Origin: Parabacteroides timonensis
GTDB lineage: Bacteria; Bacteroidota; Bacteroidia; Bacteroidales; Tannerellaceae
Direction: 5' to 3'
NCBI RefSeq assembly: GCF_900128505.1
Contig: NZ_LT669939.1
Span: 55,538 to 119,537 of the forward strand
DNA length: 64,000 bases
A program made the translations under genes and the position numbers. Shown one piece after another: positions 50,185 through 59,640 of this stretch; the first letter of the stretch is position 1; every line of letters starts with the position of its first letter. The notes below the pieces were generated by a model, which saw nothing but the letters and a program-made list of their open reading frames with translations, was not told the origin of the DNA and did not search any database.

Positions 50185-51039
50185 ATGGAGAAGCAAGGAG
50201 AAATCATACTATACCAACCGGATGAAGCTGTAAGGTTGGAAGTACGTTTAGAAGATGAAACCGTTTGGCTCACACAAGCGCAGATAGCAGAACTTTTTCA
50301 ACGTGACAGAACCGTTATTACCAAACATATAAATAACGTTTTTAAGGAAAAGGAATTGGAAGAGAAAAGCAATGTGCATTTTTTGCACATTGCTAATTCC
50401 GATAAGCCTGTCAAGTTCTTTAGTCTAGACGTAATAATTTCAGTTGGATACAGAGTTAAAAGCGTAAGAGGTACGCAATTCAGGCAATGGGCAAATAAAA
50501 TTTTAAAAGAATATTTATTGAAAGGCTATTCTATAAACCAACGGCTCAATGACATGGAATATAGAATGAACAATAAATTCTTCCAAATAGAGAAAACCAT
50601 TGCTGAACATGATGCAAAGATAGACTTCTTTGTACGCACCTCATTGCCTCCGGTGGAAGGTATCTTCTTTGACGGTCAGATATTCGATGCGTATAAGTTT
50701 GCTACAGATTTAATAAAGTCTGCCAAATGCTCACTTATACTTATCGACAACTATGTAGATGAATCCGTGTTACTCATGTTGAGCAAACGAAACAGTGGAG
50801 TATCAGCTACTATTTATACACACAAAATAAACGCACAGCTCCAACTTGATTTAAACAAACACAACGACCAATATCCTCCCATTAAAGCTAGAACCTATAA
50901 AAGTACTCATGACCGCTTCTTAATCATTGATAATACGGAAGTATATCATATTGGGGCATCGCTAAAGGATTTGGGCAAGAAAATGTTTGCTTTCTCCAAA
51001 CTGGAACTTCCTGCCCATACAATAATTGATGTATTATGA
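50185..51039 (+). CDS. RhuM-like protein with a PLD-like C-terminal domain
   Basis: 284 residues. N-terminal RhuM/ORF6N-like part (VWLTQAQIAELFQRDRTVIT, KHINNVFKEKELEE, FFSLDVIISVGYRV), a coiled linker, then a domain with LILIDNYVDESVL and HDRFLIID, resembling the HxK-D motif of phospholipase D-type nucleases with Arg in place of Lys. RhuM-type proteins are widespread in mobile elements with unknown role; the C-terminal fold suggests a nucleic-acid function. Confidence 0.75.
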   Translation: MEKQGEIILYQPDEAVRLEVRLEDETVWLTQAQIAELFQRDRTVITKHINNVFKEKELEEKSNVHFLHIANSDKPVKFFSLDVIISVGYRVKSVRGTQFRQWANKILKEYLLKGYSINQRLNDMEYRMNNKFFQIEKTIAEHDAKIDFFVRTSLPPVEGIFFDGQIFDAYKFATDLIKSAKCSLILIDNYVDESVLLMLSKRNSGVSATIYTHKINAQLQLDLNKHNDQYPPIKARTYKSTHDRFLIIDNTEVYHIGASLKDLGKKMFAFSKLELPAHTIIDVL

Positions 51040-51055
51040 AATAAGCTAATCACCC

Positions 51056-51382
51056 ATGCAAGAAGCGGAAGAGAATATAAAATTCAAGATGGAAATTGAC
51101 GTATTGGTTCCCATTCCACGTACTGTCACCCGTGATTTCACCAGTTTGAAGCATCTGCGTCAATGGCAGAAACGGAATGACATTGACGGTTCTCTTTACT
51201 GTTTTGCACACCGGGAATACCTGCTCAACGAAAAGGGAGAATGGGAACAATTTACCGTTATTGGCAAACAGGTAGTGACTATCGGAGAACTGGAAAGGCT
51301 TCTTTTGGTTATGAAGCAAAAGGGGTTCAACCAATACAGCCGTGAGGAATATGAAGAATTAATGTCTTCATTAAACATCTAA
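51056..51382 (+). CDS. Hypothetical 108-residue protein
   Basis: Soluble, mixed alpha/beta (TSLKHLRQWQKRNDIDGSLY). It lies 16 bp after the RhuM-like gene and 12 bp before the resolvase, so all three may be one transcript. Not recognised. Confidence 0.52.
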   Translation: MQEAEENIKFKMEIDVLVPIPRTVTRDFTSLKHLRQWQKRNDIDGSLYCFAHREYLLNEKGEWEQFTVIGKQVVTIGELERLLLVMKQKGFNQYSREEYEELMSSLNI

Positions 51383-51394
51383 ATACGAAACAGG

Positions 51395-51991
51395 ATGAAA
51401 ATAGGATATGCCCGTGTTTCCACCAAGGAACAACATCTGGATATGCAACTGGAAGCGTTGAAGGCTGCCGGATGCGAGAAGATCTTCTCTGAGAAAATGA
51501 CCGGACGTCAACAAAACCGCCCGGAACTGGATGCCTGCCTGAACTTTCTCCGGGAAGGTGACACACTTGTCGTATATAAGCTGGACCGGCTTGGCCGTTC
51601 GCTGAAGAATATTCTTACGCTATTGGAAGATTTCAAGAATAAGGGCATCCAATTCACCTCACTGCAAGACAACATCAGTACGGAAGGCGCAATCGGCCAA
51701 CTGATGAACAGCATTCTCGGTGCTTTCGCCCAATTTGAGCGTGACCTTATTTATGAGAGAACCCAAGAAGGCAGAAGAATCGCCAAGGAAAAAGGTGTCA
51801 AATTCGGCAGAAAGACACTTATCAACAAAAACAACATCGCCAAGCAGAAAAGCTGCATCCAGCTCTATGAATCCGGAACACCGGTAAGGGAGATACAGAA
51901 AATATTAAATATAGGCAGTAGCGGAACAGTGTATCGTCTGCTGCGAAGGAATGGTATTACACTAAAATCCGAGAACAAAAATACGAAATAA
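51395..51991 (+). CDS. Serine recombinase (resolvase/invertase family)
   Basis: 198 residues. Catalytic domain with GYARVSTKEQ (Ser9), YKLDRLGRSLKNI and IGQLMNSILGAFAQFERDLI; C-terminal HTH (VREIQKILNIGSSGTVYRLL). Could resolve plasmid multimers or co-integrates; a res-like site would be expected within the flanking DNA, where only the long hairpin at 52087-52157 stands out. Confidence 0.93.
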   Translation: MKIGYARVSTKEQHLDMQLEALKAAGCEKIFSEKMTGRQQNRPELDACLNFLREGDTLVVYKLDRLGRSLKNILTLLEDFKNKGIQFTSLQDNISTEGAIGQLMNSILGAFAQFERDLIYERTQEGRRIAKEKGVKFGRKTLINKNNIAKQKSCIQLYESGTPVREIQKILNIGSSGTVYRLLRRNGITLKSENKNTK

Positions 51992-52086
51992 ATCTCTTCG
52001 CCCATCCTTCAAAGATGATTCTCAAAGATCGTCTGCAATTCCACCTCTTAGCAAGATTATCCCCGTAAAGAGGAGTGATTTTTTAG

Positions 52087-52157
52087 AGGGTGACCACACC
52101 GTCCCATAACCGATTGAATTTGGCCTGTAATCGGTTATGGGACGGTGTGGTCACCCT
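52087..52157. repeat. Perfect 29-bp inverted repeat with 13-nt loop
   Basis: 52087-52115 and 52129-52157 are exact reverse complements (arm begins AGGGTGACCACACCGTCCCA). It follows the resolvase gene and lies about where element-type sequence gives way to the fimbrial operon. It could be a terminator (a T-run lies on its left, 52078-52084), a recombination site, or an element end. Confidence 0.95.
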
Positions 52158-52241
52158 ATCAACGGATATCAGGAAAGAAATCAACCTTCGCGGGCACGAG
52201 TACCTGCGGGCTTATTTTTTATGATCGCCTCAAGGCCGGGT

Positions 52242-55200
52242 CTACCGAACCCTCACCTTCTCCGTCTTCACGGCTTGTCCGCTTTCCGCACGGATCACGT
52301 AGATACCTTGGGGCAAGTCGAAGGTGCAGGTCGCTTGTCTTGGGGAGAAACCCCGTATGACTTGACCGGAGAGCGTAACCACTTGGATGCGCTCCAACCT
52401 ATCCGTCGTACTGACCACCACCTTGCCGGGCTCCGCCGAGTAAATCGAGATGTCATCGATACCGATGGCCGGGGTATCATCCGAACGAAGGAAATAACGT
52501 CCGTGCGTGGAACCACCCAGACGCAACGTATGGCTGTCACCTGTCAGTTCCGTAGATTTCTTCTCCTGAGCGTCGTACAGGTACAGGCGACCCGTCAGGC
52601 GGCTGATACCCTCGATGGTCACGGTAACCTCACCGCCCGCCTCGTTATAGACCCCCAGTCCGATGTTCCGGATGGACCTCACGGCGTTCACCTGTGCCGC
52701 CTTGCTGCCGGCCACGGTGTAAACCATCGGAGCGTCCAGCTCGGAATCGAGCAGGACAACAGCGTCCTCGTCGGCCTTATAGCCATTGTCGGCGCGGTCG
52801 CGTACCGTCAAGATGGAGCGGCTTCTTGCCTCGCCCTGTTCGGCGGTAATGGTGATGACCGGGTTGGAGGCGGCGAAGGCTTTCGTGGCGGTGCTTCCGG
52901 CAGTGATAGGCGTGGCTGACATCATCTCGGGAGTGAAAGTTATCTCTGTATCTGCTTTCACTTCCGCATTCTCTGCCAACTCCACGAAGAATGCCTGCAT
53001 CGGGGCTACGGTACCGGTGGTATATGCGTTTTCGAATGGGATATCCGGTGTGCCTACTACTGTCGCACTTACCGTGCCATCAGTCAATGTCCAGTACTTA
53101 TTCGCAAAGATTTTGTTCCCAGTGAAAAACTCTTCCATCTTCAAGTAGGTCATATAGGGATTACCCACCAAAAAATGACGCTTCTTTGAGGTGCCACCTT
53201 CGCCGATCACATCCCCGTCAGCCTCTCCAAACAGGTCGCTCAACTTCACGGTTACCTCACCATCCGATAAAGAACCGTTCTCTCCCTTATATGCCGCCAG
53301 CTGTCCGGAGTTCGTTCGAGAAGCAATGGTAGTCATGTCACTAGCGGCCTTTGTAGCCGGCTCATAGCTGTAGCTTTCATCCGCTTTCGGGAGGCGGACC
53401 AAGGCGGTACCGTTACCGCCGTTATCCTGTGGTACATCCTTTACGCTTAGATAGAAACCCTTGCCGACCGGGTACTTAACGGTCACGTCATTGTACTCGA
53501 TACTCCAGTTGGACTTGACGATTGCGACCGATTCATGGGTCGATCCATCCGCTTGAGTCGCATAGTTAACCGCACTGTTCCATGCCTTTTGATAGAAAGC
53601 GGGTGCCCAGCGGCTGTTCGTATTTTGCGCATCATACGTTATTCCCGTAAAGGCCGCCGTCTCCTGTCTGCCGGTTGTTTTCGGGGCATAGAAGTCACCC
53701 GCATAGACATCCCGTAACGGAGAGGCGAACCAGCGCTTGCCATTGTTCTTGATCTCAAATTCCACCCAAGCTTTCTCGTAATCCAGCCTATGCTGATTCA
53801 TGAGCGTAGCCTCCGGCTTGAGGTAGATCTCGCTAACCTTGTTGATATAGTAAGGGGAGATCTCTCCGCCTGCGTTTAATACGGCCATGTCGTATTGGAT
53901 ATCCTTTGTCGCTTGTTTTTTTTGCTCATTTGTTAACTGTAGTACGTGATTTGCCTGTTGCGAAATATCCAAGGATAACTTCTCTTTGCCCAATACAGTC
54001 ACTTTCGTGAAATACAACGGAGCAAGTTGTTTTGTTTCCGTATCCGTTTCTCCGAGCGTAGTACTATATAATTCGTCTTTGGTCGAAGCGTACCAGTTTT
54101 TGTCATTATACCAAACTTCATTATCCGCTTTCGGATCCCAAGTCAGGTACTTGGGTACGACTTTGATAACCAATACGGCGTAACCTTCGCATGAGTTCGA
54201 AACAAAAACATTATCATCATATTCCCCGAATGGAATGTATAAACGATACGTTTCCCCTTCTTCCAGATACGTTGCAGCATCTCTATTAAATGTCATCGTC
54301 AGCGTTCCTCCATCCTTCTGTGTCGCAGAAAGTTCATTTAAGGTAGCAATCGGATTATAGGTATCATCATCCATTCTTAAAAGAACCTCATTTTTGTCCG
54401 GATATACATCCAAGCGGTTTCCACCCGATCCAAATGAGATTCGATTTCCTTGAATAGGGATATTTTGCAGTTTACTATTCTCCGTGACATTCTCCAATCC
54501 CAAGCGCAACGGAACCTCATTCAAGGATATGTCATCGTACTCCACATCATTATACCCCACTGCCATCTTGGGATCGGCGTCATTTCCTCCCAATGTCAAT
54601 CGTTGCGGCTTCGTACAAACAGAGTATAGTTTATCGTTCACCGTGAAGTCTTTCACATAAGGTATGGCAAGGATATCATTCACCCACCTTATCGAGACTT
54701 TTTTGCCGGACACCAATTTAGGATCGCCTCCCTCACCACCGCGTAATCGTATCAGGTATTCGGCATCCGCCCGTTGATCATCAGTCCCATTCGTATAAAA
54801 AGAGCTTCCCCGTATGATCTCAGCGGTTAAAGTACCCGCTTTATTCTGTTCGTCAGTCAAAGTGTTGCGGAGAGCCTTTAAGAAGTTAGCGAATTTGTCA
54901 TTTACACCGGGATAGGTAGCCTTTAATTTTTTTGTTACCTCCTCATATTCCGACGCTGTACCCAAGAACCAATCAAAGGTATATATCTGGTCGGAGAATT
55001 GCACTGAGAAAGCTACCTTATCTTTTAAGTTCCCATAGTCATCCACCTCGTTCACCCACAACTCGGCTTCCAATGTATGGATACTATTCAAGCAGGTATG
55101 GTCGTTCGGATGCGTCTCGCCATCCAATGCGATCGTGATAGAAGGTTGAACGATGAACGAAGAATTTAACAAACACGGATCCGTGAAATCAATATTACTA

Positions 55201-58001
55201 TCATATTGATCCTCATTACCCCCCGAGCCTACGACTTGCGCGGCATTGAAAAGAACGACATCATACTTTCCCTCGGCATAAATCGGTTGATTTGTCTCTG
55301 CATTTTTTCCTAGCAGTTCTCCCGCAAACCTCAACTCCGTATTATCGACATTAATGGAGTGAAGATAGAGGATATAATTATGATCAGTAGTTTCTATTAC
55401 CCAAGGACAACGAATACGGGGTATCCGCAAGAACGAATAGAATTTTCGTATCCATCTTTCATATAAAAGATTCTCCTTAGTACCTTCCGCTTTGATTGAG
55501 TCGATATGCGCTTTAAATGTATCTCTATTACCATCCGTCACCTCAATGGAGCCAGTTATATGTCCATTTTCCGTATTAATTGAGATTCCTTCAAGTAGTT
55601 TTTTGATCACGATTTTTAAACTATCCACATTGAAGCCATTCAGTGTATCCTTATTCCAAATAGTTATATTTACCTTTGTACCATCTGGTTTTGTTATCGA
55701 CTTTTCTTCTGTATCGGAGAGGAAATCATTCATGGCACGTATATTCATAAGGATCTCGTCGGAGATAGCAGTATTCTTGTCTTGAGGAAATTTTACATCA
55801 GCATTTTTACTTGTCGGTACAACGACACGGATGCTCTTACTCAAGCCCTGTAAAACAGGATCATCGCTTTTCTCCAAATCCTTGTTTATCGTAATCCAGT
55901 CTTCCGCTTTAGAACCATCAACATCAGTAGCACCATCCTCTCTCTTGGCACCGATCTTATCCGTAAAACCGAAATAGACGTTGCCAACATAATTCTGAGG
56001 ACTATCAGCGTAGGGATCACCGCCCATCAGACCATAACGATATTTACGATTATAAGGCTTGGTCAGATCCACGCCCTTCAATACATCACCGCCATTGGTA
56101 TTCCATCCCATGTTACGCAACAACGTGGCATAGTCGGAACTGACGATCAAGGTTGAAGCGGAGCAAGCGTCCGCACGCTGCACGGAGACATTCGGCAGGG
56201 TCTTATAGATGCGAATGTCGTCGATGGCGTAGTCGGCACCGTTGGAATCCAACGTGTTATTTTGTATTTCCAACGAATATTCCCCATAGTTTGCTTTGTT
56301 TCGAGGGATAATAATGCGGTAGCAGACTTGCATCCACTTGGCATAATCATATCCCTCGGGATCTCCCGTCGAAAAACGGTGTAAAACTTCTTCTTTCACG
56401 ATCTCATCTCCAAGCTTATCAACCCCTCTTAATATAAAATTCAAGTTGGGTTTCGTTTTTTGGCCTTCCGACAGGTCTGATACCCAAGCTATGACGGTCA
56501 ATTCTGTACCTCCACACATAGTACCCGCCAAAGGAATATTGACAATCCGGCCGGGTTGAACGGCTGCATCCACATAGAAGAAAAAGCCGTATTTCTTTTC
56601 CCCGTTTTTTGTTTCCTCATAAGTTCTATCATAAAACCCAGCAGTACTTGTTTTACCAAAAAACCAGTCATACATTCTATTTGTCCAACTGGAAGATTGA
56701 ATAGTTCCACCACCGTCATAACTTGCAACAATCCCCTGTGCCCAACCCTCTACGTCGTAACGTTTACGATCCGAAACAGCCGGATCAGAAACATTCGCAG
56801 AACGATATAACCCATAGTGATCTCGCTTTGGAGTCAGCATTTCAGAGATGGAAGCCAACCCCGGATTCACGAATCCGTAAGTACTCTCCTCATAATCCAG
56901 CGGTGTCATGCTCATATTGTTTTTGGGGGTCAACTGCGTGACCGTACTATCCGTCAATCCACCGTTCTTATCGATGATATCGAAATTGTTATATCCTATT
57001 TGCTCATACTTCCGATCGAACTTTCCCGGATTACGATATTCATTCGTCTCTTCTATATTTTCTTCTAACTCGAATCCGGAATCATCTTGAGGGGTGATAA
57101 TATATCTTGCGATACAGGGGCTGGTGGAAGCTGGAAGAAAACCATCTCTATTAGAATAGGCAAACACATCTACCGTCATATCCGTTTTTATTGACTCTTG
57201 AATATTGATGATCTGTTTTCCTTCGTCTATAGCAATTTGCTGGCCACCCTCTTTCTTATAGACAAAATGATCACCTTTCCTCTGTCTACTATTACTTGTC
57301 CAGTAATAATTCTTAGCACCCATATCCAACTGTAAGTTTACATTCTCAGCACCATTCGGTATGGTTATGTAAAAAGTATCCAAGGCTGCATCCGTTTGAA
57401 CCTTGGAGAGTCTTTCTGATATGACACCAGAATTACGGATGATATATCGATACCGTTTGGAGATGGTAGGCTCGGTTAATACTGTAGGAGAACTACCATC
57501 GGGGGAGTGCCAACCCAACCCATCAATATTATGGCTGATATCACAGATAAGAATATCGTTATCCCCATTACTTGTGTATGTCACTTGTCCAATTTCACTC
57601 AGATTTGTATTTTGAAGGGAAAAGCCATGATACCAAAACAATGAATTAACGCTCCCTGAATTTCCACTTGTTGCATTTTTCAGCTTACCATTCGAAAACC
57701 GGTTGCTTATTGATAGGACATTACCTTCTTCATTCACACGATACCAGCGTGTATACCATCTATAATCTCCCATCCATTTATTTGAGGTAAACTCTACTAG
57801 TTCCGGAATCTGAAATACTCGTGTTTCGTTATCAGCGATATAAATCGTATCCACAGTCGTCGGCACGTCGTCCTGCGGAAAGGACTTACCTGCTTGAGGT
57901 GTTATCGTATACTGCCCCCACGCTTTTCCCGTGCCTCCGATCAGGAGCACGCAGGACAAGGCGAGTAGCCTGCCTATGCTATATAATGTATAGTGTCTCA
58001 T
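52242..58001 (-). CDS. Giant surface protein with T9SS type A sorting tail
   Basis: 1919 residues. Signal peptide (LLALSCVLLIGGTGKAWGQ), long beta-rich body with jelly-roll-like segments (for example ADYAIDDIRIYKT near residue 600, ending a lectin-like domain), and a C-terminus IGIDDISIYSAEPGKVVVST through LPQGIYVIRAESGQAVKTEK, the type A sorting domain of the type IX secretion system. It is the last gene of the fimbrial operon, 2 bp after the preceding stop. By comparison with P. gingivalis Mfa5, a large T9SS protein at the fimbrial tip, it is probably an adhesin; no von Willebrand A motif is evident. Confidence 0.86.
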   Translation of the reverse strand: MRHYTLYSIGRLLALSCVLLIGGTGKAWGQYTITPQAGKSFPQDDVPTTVDTIYIADNETRVFQIPELVEFTSNKWMGDYRWYTRWYRVNEEGNVLSISNRFSNGKLKNATSGNSGSVNSLFWYHGFSLQNTNLSEIGQVTYTSNGDNDILICDISHNIDGLGWHSPDGSSPTVLTEPTISKRYRYIIRNSGVISERLSKVQTDAALDTFYITIPNGAENVNLQLDMGAKNYYWTSNSRQRKGDHFVYKKEGGQQIAIDEGKQIINIQESIKTDMTVDVFAYSNRDGFLPASTSPCIARYIITPQDDSGFELEENIEETNEYRNPGKFDRKYEQIGYNNFDIIDKNGGLTDSTVTQLTPKNNMSMTPLDYEESTYGFVNPGLASISEMLTPKRDHYGLYRSANVSDPAVSDRKRYDVEGWAQGIVASYDGGGTIQSSSWTNRMYDWFFGKTSTAGFYDRTYEETKNGEKKYGFFFYVDAAVQPGRIVNIPLAGTMCGGTELTVIAWVSDLSEGQKTKPNLNFILRGVDKLGDEIVKEEVLHRFSTGDPEGYDYAKWMQVCYRIIIPRNKANYGEYSLEIQNNTLDSNGADYAIDDIRIYKTLPNVSVQRADACSASTLIVSSDYATLLRNMGWNTNGGDVLKGVDLTKPYNRKYRYGLMGGDPYADSPQNYVGNVYFGFTDKIGAKREDGATDVDGSKAEDWITINKDLEKSDDPVLQGLSKSIRVVVPTSKNADVKFPQDKNTAISDEILMNIRAMNDFLSDTEEKSITKPDGTKVNITIWNKDTLNGFNVDSLKIVIKKLLEGISINTENGHITGSIEVTDGNRDTFKAHIDSIKAEGTKENLLYERWIRKFYSFLRIPRIRCPWVIETTDHNYILYLHSINVDNTELRFAGELLGKNAETNQPIYAEGKYDVVLFNAAQVVGSGGNEDQYDSNIDFTDPCLLNSSFIVQPSITIALDGETHPNDHTCLNSIHTLEAELWVNEVDDYGNLKDKVAFSVQFSDQIYTFDWFLGTASEYEEVTKKLKATYPGVNDKFANFLKALRNTLTDEQNKAGTLTAEIIRGSSFYTNGTDDQRADAEYLIRLRGGEGGDPKLVSGKKVSIRWVNDILAIPYVKDFTVNDKLYSVCTKPQRLTLGGNDADPKMAVGYNDVEYDDISLNEVPLRLGLENVTENSKLQNIPIQGNRISFGSGGNRLDVYPDKNEVLLRMDDDTYNPIATLNELSATQKDGGTLTMTFNRDAATYLEEGETYRLYIPFGEYDDNVFVSNSCEGYAVLVIKVVPKYLTWDPKADNEVWYNDKNWYASTKDELYSTTLGETDTETKQLAPLYFTKVTVLGKEKLSLDISQQANHVLQLTNEQKKQATKDIQYDMAVLNAGGEISPYYINKVSEIYLKPEATLMNQHRLDYEKAWVEFEIKNNGKRWFASPLRDVYAGDFYAPKTTGRQETAAFTGITYDAQNTNSRWAPAFYQKAWNSAVNYATQADGSTHESVAIVKSNWSIEYNDVTVKYPVGKGFYLSVKDVPQDNGGNGTALVRLPKADESYSYEPATKAASDMTTIASRTNSGQLAAYKGENGSLSDGEVTVKLSDLFGEADGDVIGEGGTSKKRHFLVGNPYMTYLKMEEFFTGNKIFANKYWTLTDGTVSATVVGTPDIPFENAYTTGTVAPMQAFFVELAENAEVKADTEITFTPEMMSATPITAGSTATKAFAASNPVITITAEQGEARSRSILTVRDRADNGYKADEDAVVLLDSELDAPMVYTVAGSKAAQVNAVRSIRNIGLGVYNEAGGEVTVTIEGISRLTGRLYLYDAQEKKSTELTGDSHTLRLGGSTHGRYFLRSDDTPAIGIDDISIYSAEPGKVVVSTTDRLERIQVVTLSGQVIRGFSPRQATCTFDLPQGIYVIRAESGQAVKTEKVRVR

Positions 58002-58003
58002 GA

Positions 58004-59617
58004 TTAGTTACCTCCTTGTTGGTTTGTCGTGTTTTCTATGGTGATCGTGTATGGTAATGTTACCTTGGTTGTTGCTCCGTCGCTGGTACCTTCGAGCACG
58101 AGGTTCAGCCGTACGCTGGCGTCGGCGTGTTTTGCCAGTTCCTGCGTCGTCACCGTGAAAGAGCCTTTCAAATCGGAGTCGCCTTCATTCAGTTGCAGGG
58201 CGGTCGCTCCGGTCTCGGTGATCCATGGCGCATATGGTTGTGTAGAAGACGACAGGTCGTAGAGCAGGCCGGACTTGTTATCCGAGCTTCCGACCACGGC
58301 GCTGGAGAAGGGGTGCGCCTCGCCTAGTTCGTAAGAATCGCTGCCCGATGAATAGAACAATATCTTCGGACCTGTCAGGCCGGAGACGCTTTGGATCTCG
58401 AAAGCGATCGTCACCTTCCCCCCGTGGCCTTGCGTGCTGAAAGGCACCTCCGGGATGGACGCTCCCGCCGGGATCGTGATCGTGTGGGGCAGCCCGCCGA
58501 TGGGCATATGGCTCATGCTAGGCGTAAACGTGACGCTCACGTCGGATAGCAGGATCGGGATCCTCAGCCAGTCGTTGCGGCGCACGAACGAGAAACGGGT
58601 CTCTTTCGGGGTATCGTCCTTGCCGTCGGTCGTGAGCTTGATCGTGATAGGCTTACCGCCGCCGTTGGTCTGGTTCCCGTTGGCTGTCTCCGTTACCAGA
58701 AACGAGTAAGACCGGGTGTCGTTATCTGAGATTTTTCGGTTGTCGTCGTTTAAGCTCACCGTATAGGGGTTACCTTCCTCCTCGGCTTGAGTGGGGAATC
58801 GGGGATTGTTGATCTCAACCGTCTGAGAATTTTGCGACAACAGCAACAGGTTCGTTCCCGTCTTTACGTCCCACGGGAACAAGTACTGGGGGGTCCCGTC
58901 CTTGCGGAACTTACCGACCTCGATGCCCGTTATCGTGACCTCCTTCCCTGTACGGTTCATAACCTCCACGCTCACCTTGCCCAAGAGACGGATCAGCTCG
59001 ATCTCCAGCTCGTTATCCTTGTCTTTTATAAGCAAGCCGGTATCGCCCAGCGGATAGCCGTAGCTGCTCATCGGGATGTAGGTCTTTCCCGTTTCCGTAT
59101 AGTCGGTGATCGCTCGCAAGGTGGCGTCCAGCGCAGCGGGATCGAATACGGAACCCTCCTTCAGCGCATCCAACTCGGTTTCGATCTCTTGCTTCGATTC
59201 CGCCGTGAGTCCGCTCAGGTTGGCCAAGGCGTAGAACTTGTAATATTGTCCGACCTCCAGCTCAACCGAGGCCTCGTCCCTTGAATCGGGGACGGGATTC
59301 AAGGGAGCATCTTCATTCGATACGCCGCTGTCGTACACGAACGCACCATCCGCACGCTTCTTCACGATGATGATGCGCCAGTCGGCCAGATGACGTTCGT
59401 ATTCCGAGTCTTCATCGGTGGTCACGACTTCGGTGGAGGTCTCGCCGGCCTTGGTGACCGCCTGCCGCTCTATGCTTCCCAGCGAGATGGTCAACCGGGC
59501 ATACTTTGTCTCCGGCACCTCCGGCCCGCCTCCTCGCTCGTCGGAGCAGGCGGGGAAGGATAAGAGGAGCGATAGCGAGGCCGCTATCGCCAAGGCTTGT
59601 TTATATCGGTTGTACAT
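58004..59617 (-). CDS. Fimbrial lipoprotein of the Mfa/Fim accessory type
   Basis: 537 residues with a lipobox (LLSFPACSDE). The N-terminal domain (YARLTISLGSIERQAVTKAG, ADWRIIIVKK, YYKFYALANLSGLT) resembles FimA/Mfa-like subunits; the C-terminal half is a second beta domain with ITIPAGASIPEVPF. Probably a minor or tip subunit processed by Arg-type protease and donor-strand exchange, as in Bacteroidetes type V pili. Confidence 0.76.
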   Translation of the reverse strand: MYNRYKQALAIAASLSLLLSFPACSDERGGGPEVPETKYARLTISLGSIERQAVTKAGETSTEVVTTDEDSEYERHLADWRIIIVKKRADGAFVYDSGVSNEDAPLNPVPDSRDEASVELEVGQYYKFYALANLSGLTAESKQEIETELDALKEGSVFDPAALDATLRAITDYTETGKTYIPMSSYGYPLGDTGLLIKDKDNELEIELIRLLGKVSVEVMNRTGKEVTITGIEVGKFRKDGTPQYLFPWDVKTGTNLLLLSQNSQTVEINNPRFPTQAEEEGNPYTVSLNDDNRKISDNDTRSYSFLVTETANGNQTNGGGKPITIKLTTDGKDDTPKETRFSFVRRNDWLRIPILLSDVSVTFTPSMSHMPIGGLPHTITIPAGASIPEVPFSTQGHGGKVTIAFEIQSVSGLTGPKILFYSSGSDSYELGEAHPFSSAVVGSSDNKSGLLYDLSSSTQPYAPWITETGATALQLNEGDSDLKGSFTVTTQELAKHADASVRLNLVLEGTSDGATTKVTLPYTITIENTTNQQGGN

Positions 59618-59640
59618 GGATGTCTTTCTCTTTATGTTGT

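Noticed and set aside
3490..52190. Possible attachment repeats: TCAGGAAAAAATCA on the left (about 3511-3525) and TCAGGAAAGAAATCA on the right (about 52168)
   Set aside because: The match is short, AT-rich and contains an indel; not convincing as an att pair.
52137..52919. 260-codon plus-strand frame opposite the end of the giant surface protein
   Set aside because: It is the antisense shadow of a long, well-supported T9SS protein.
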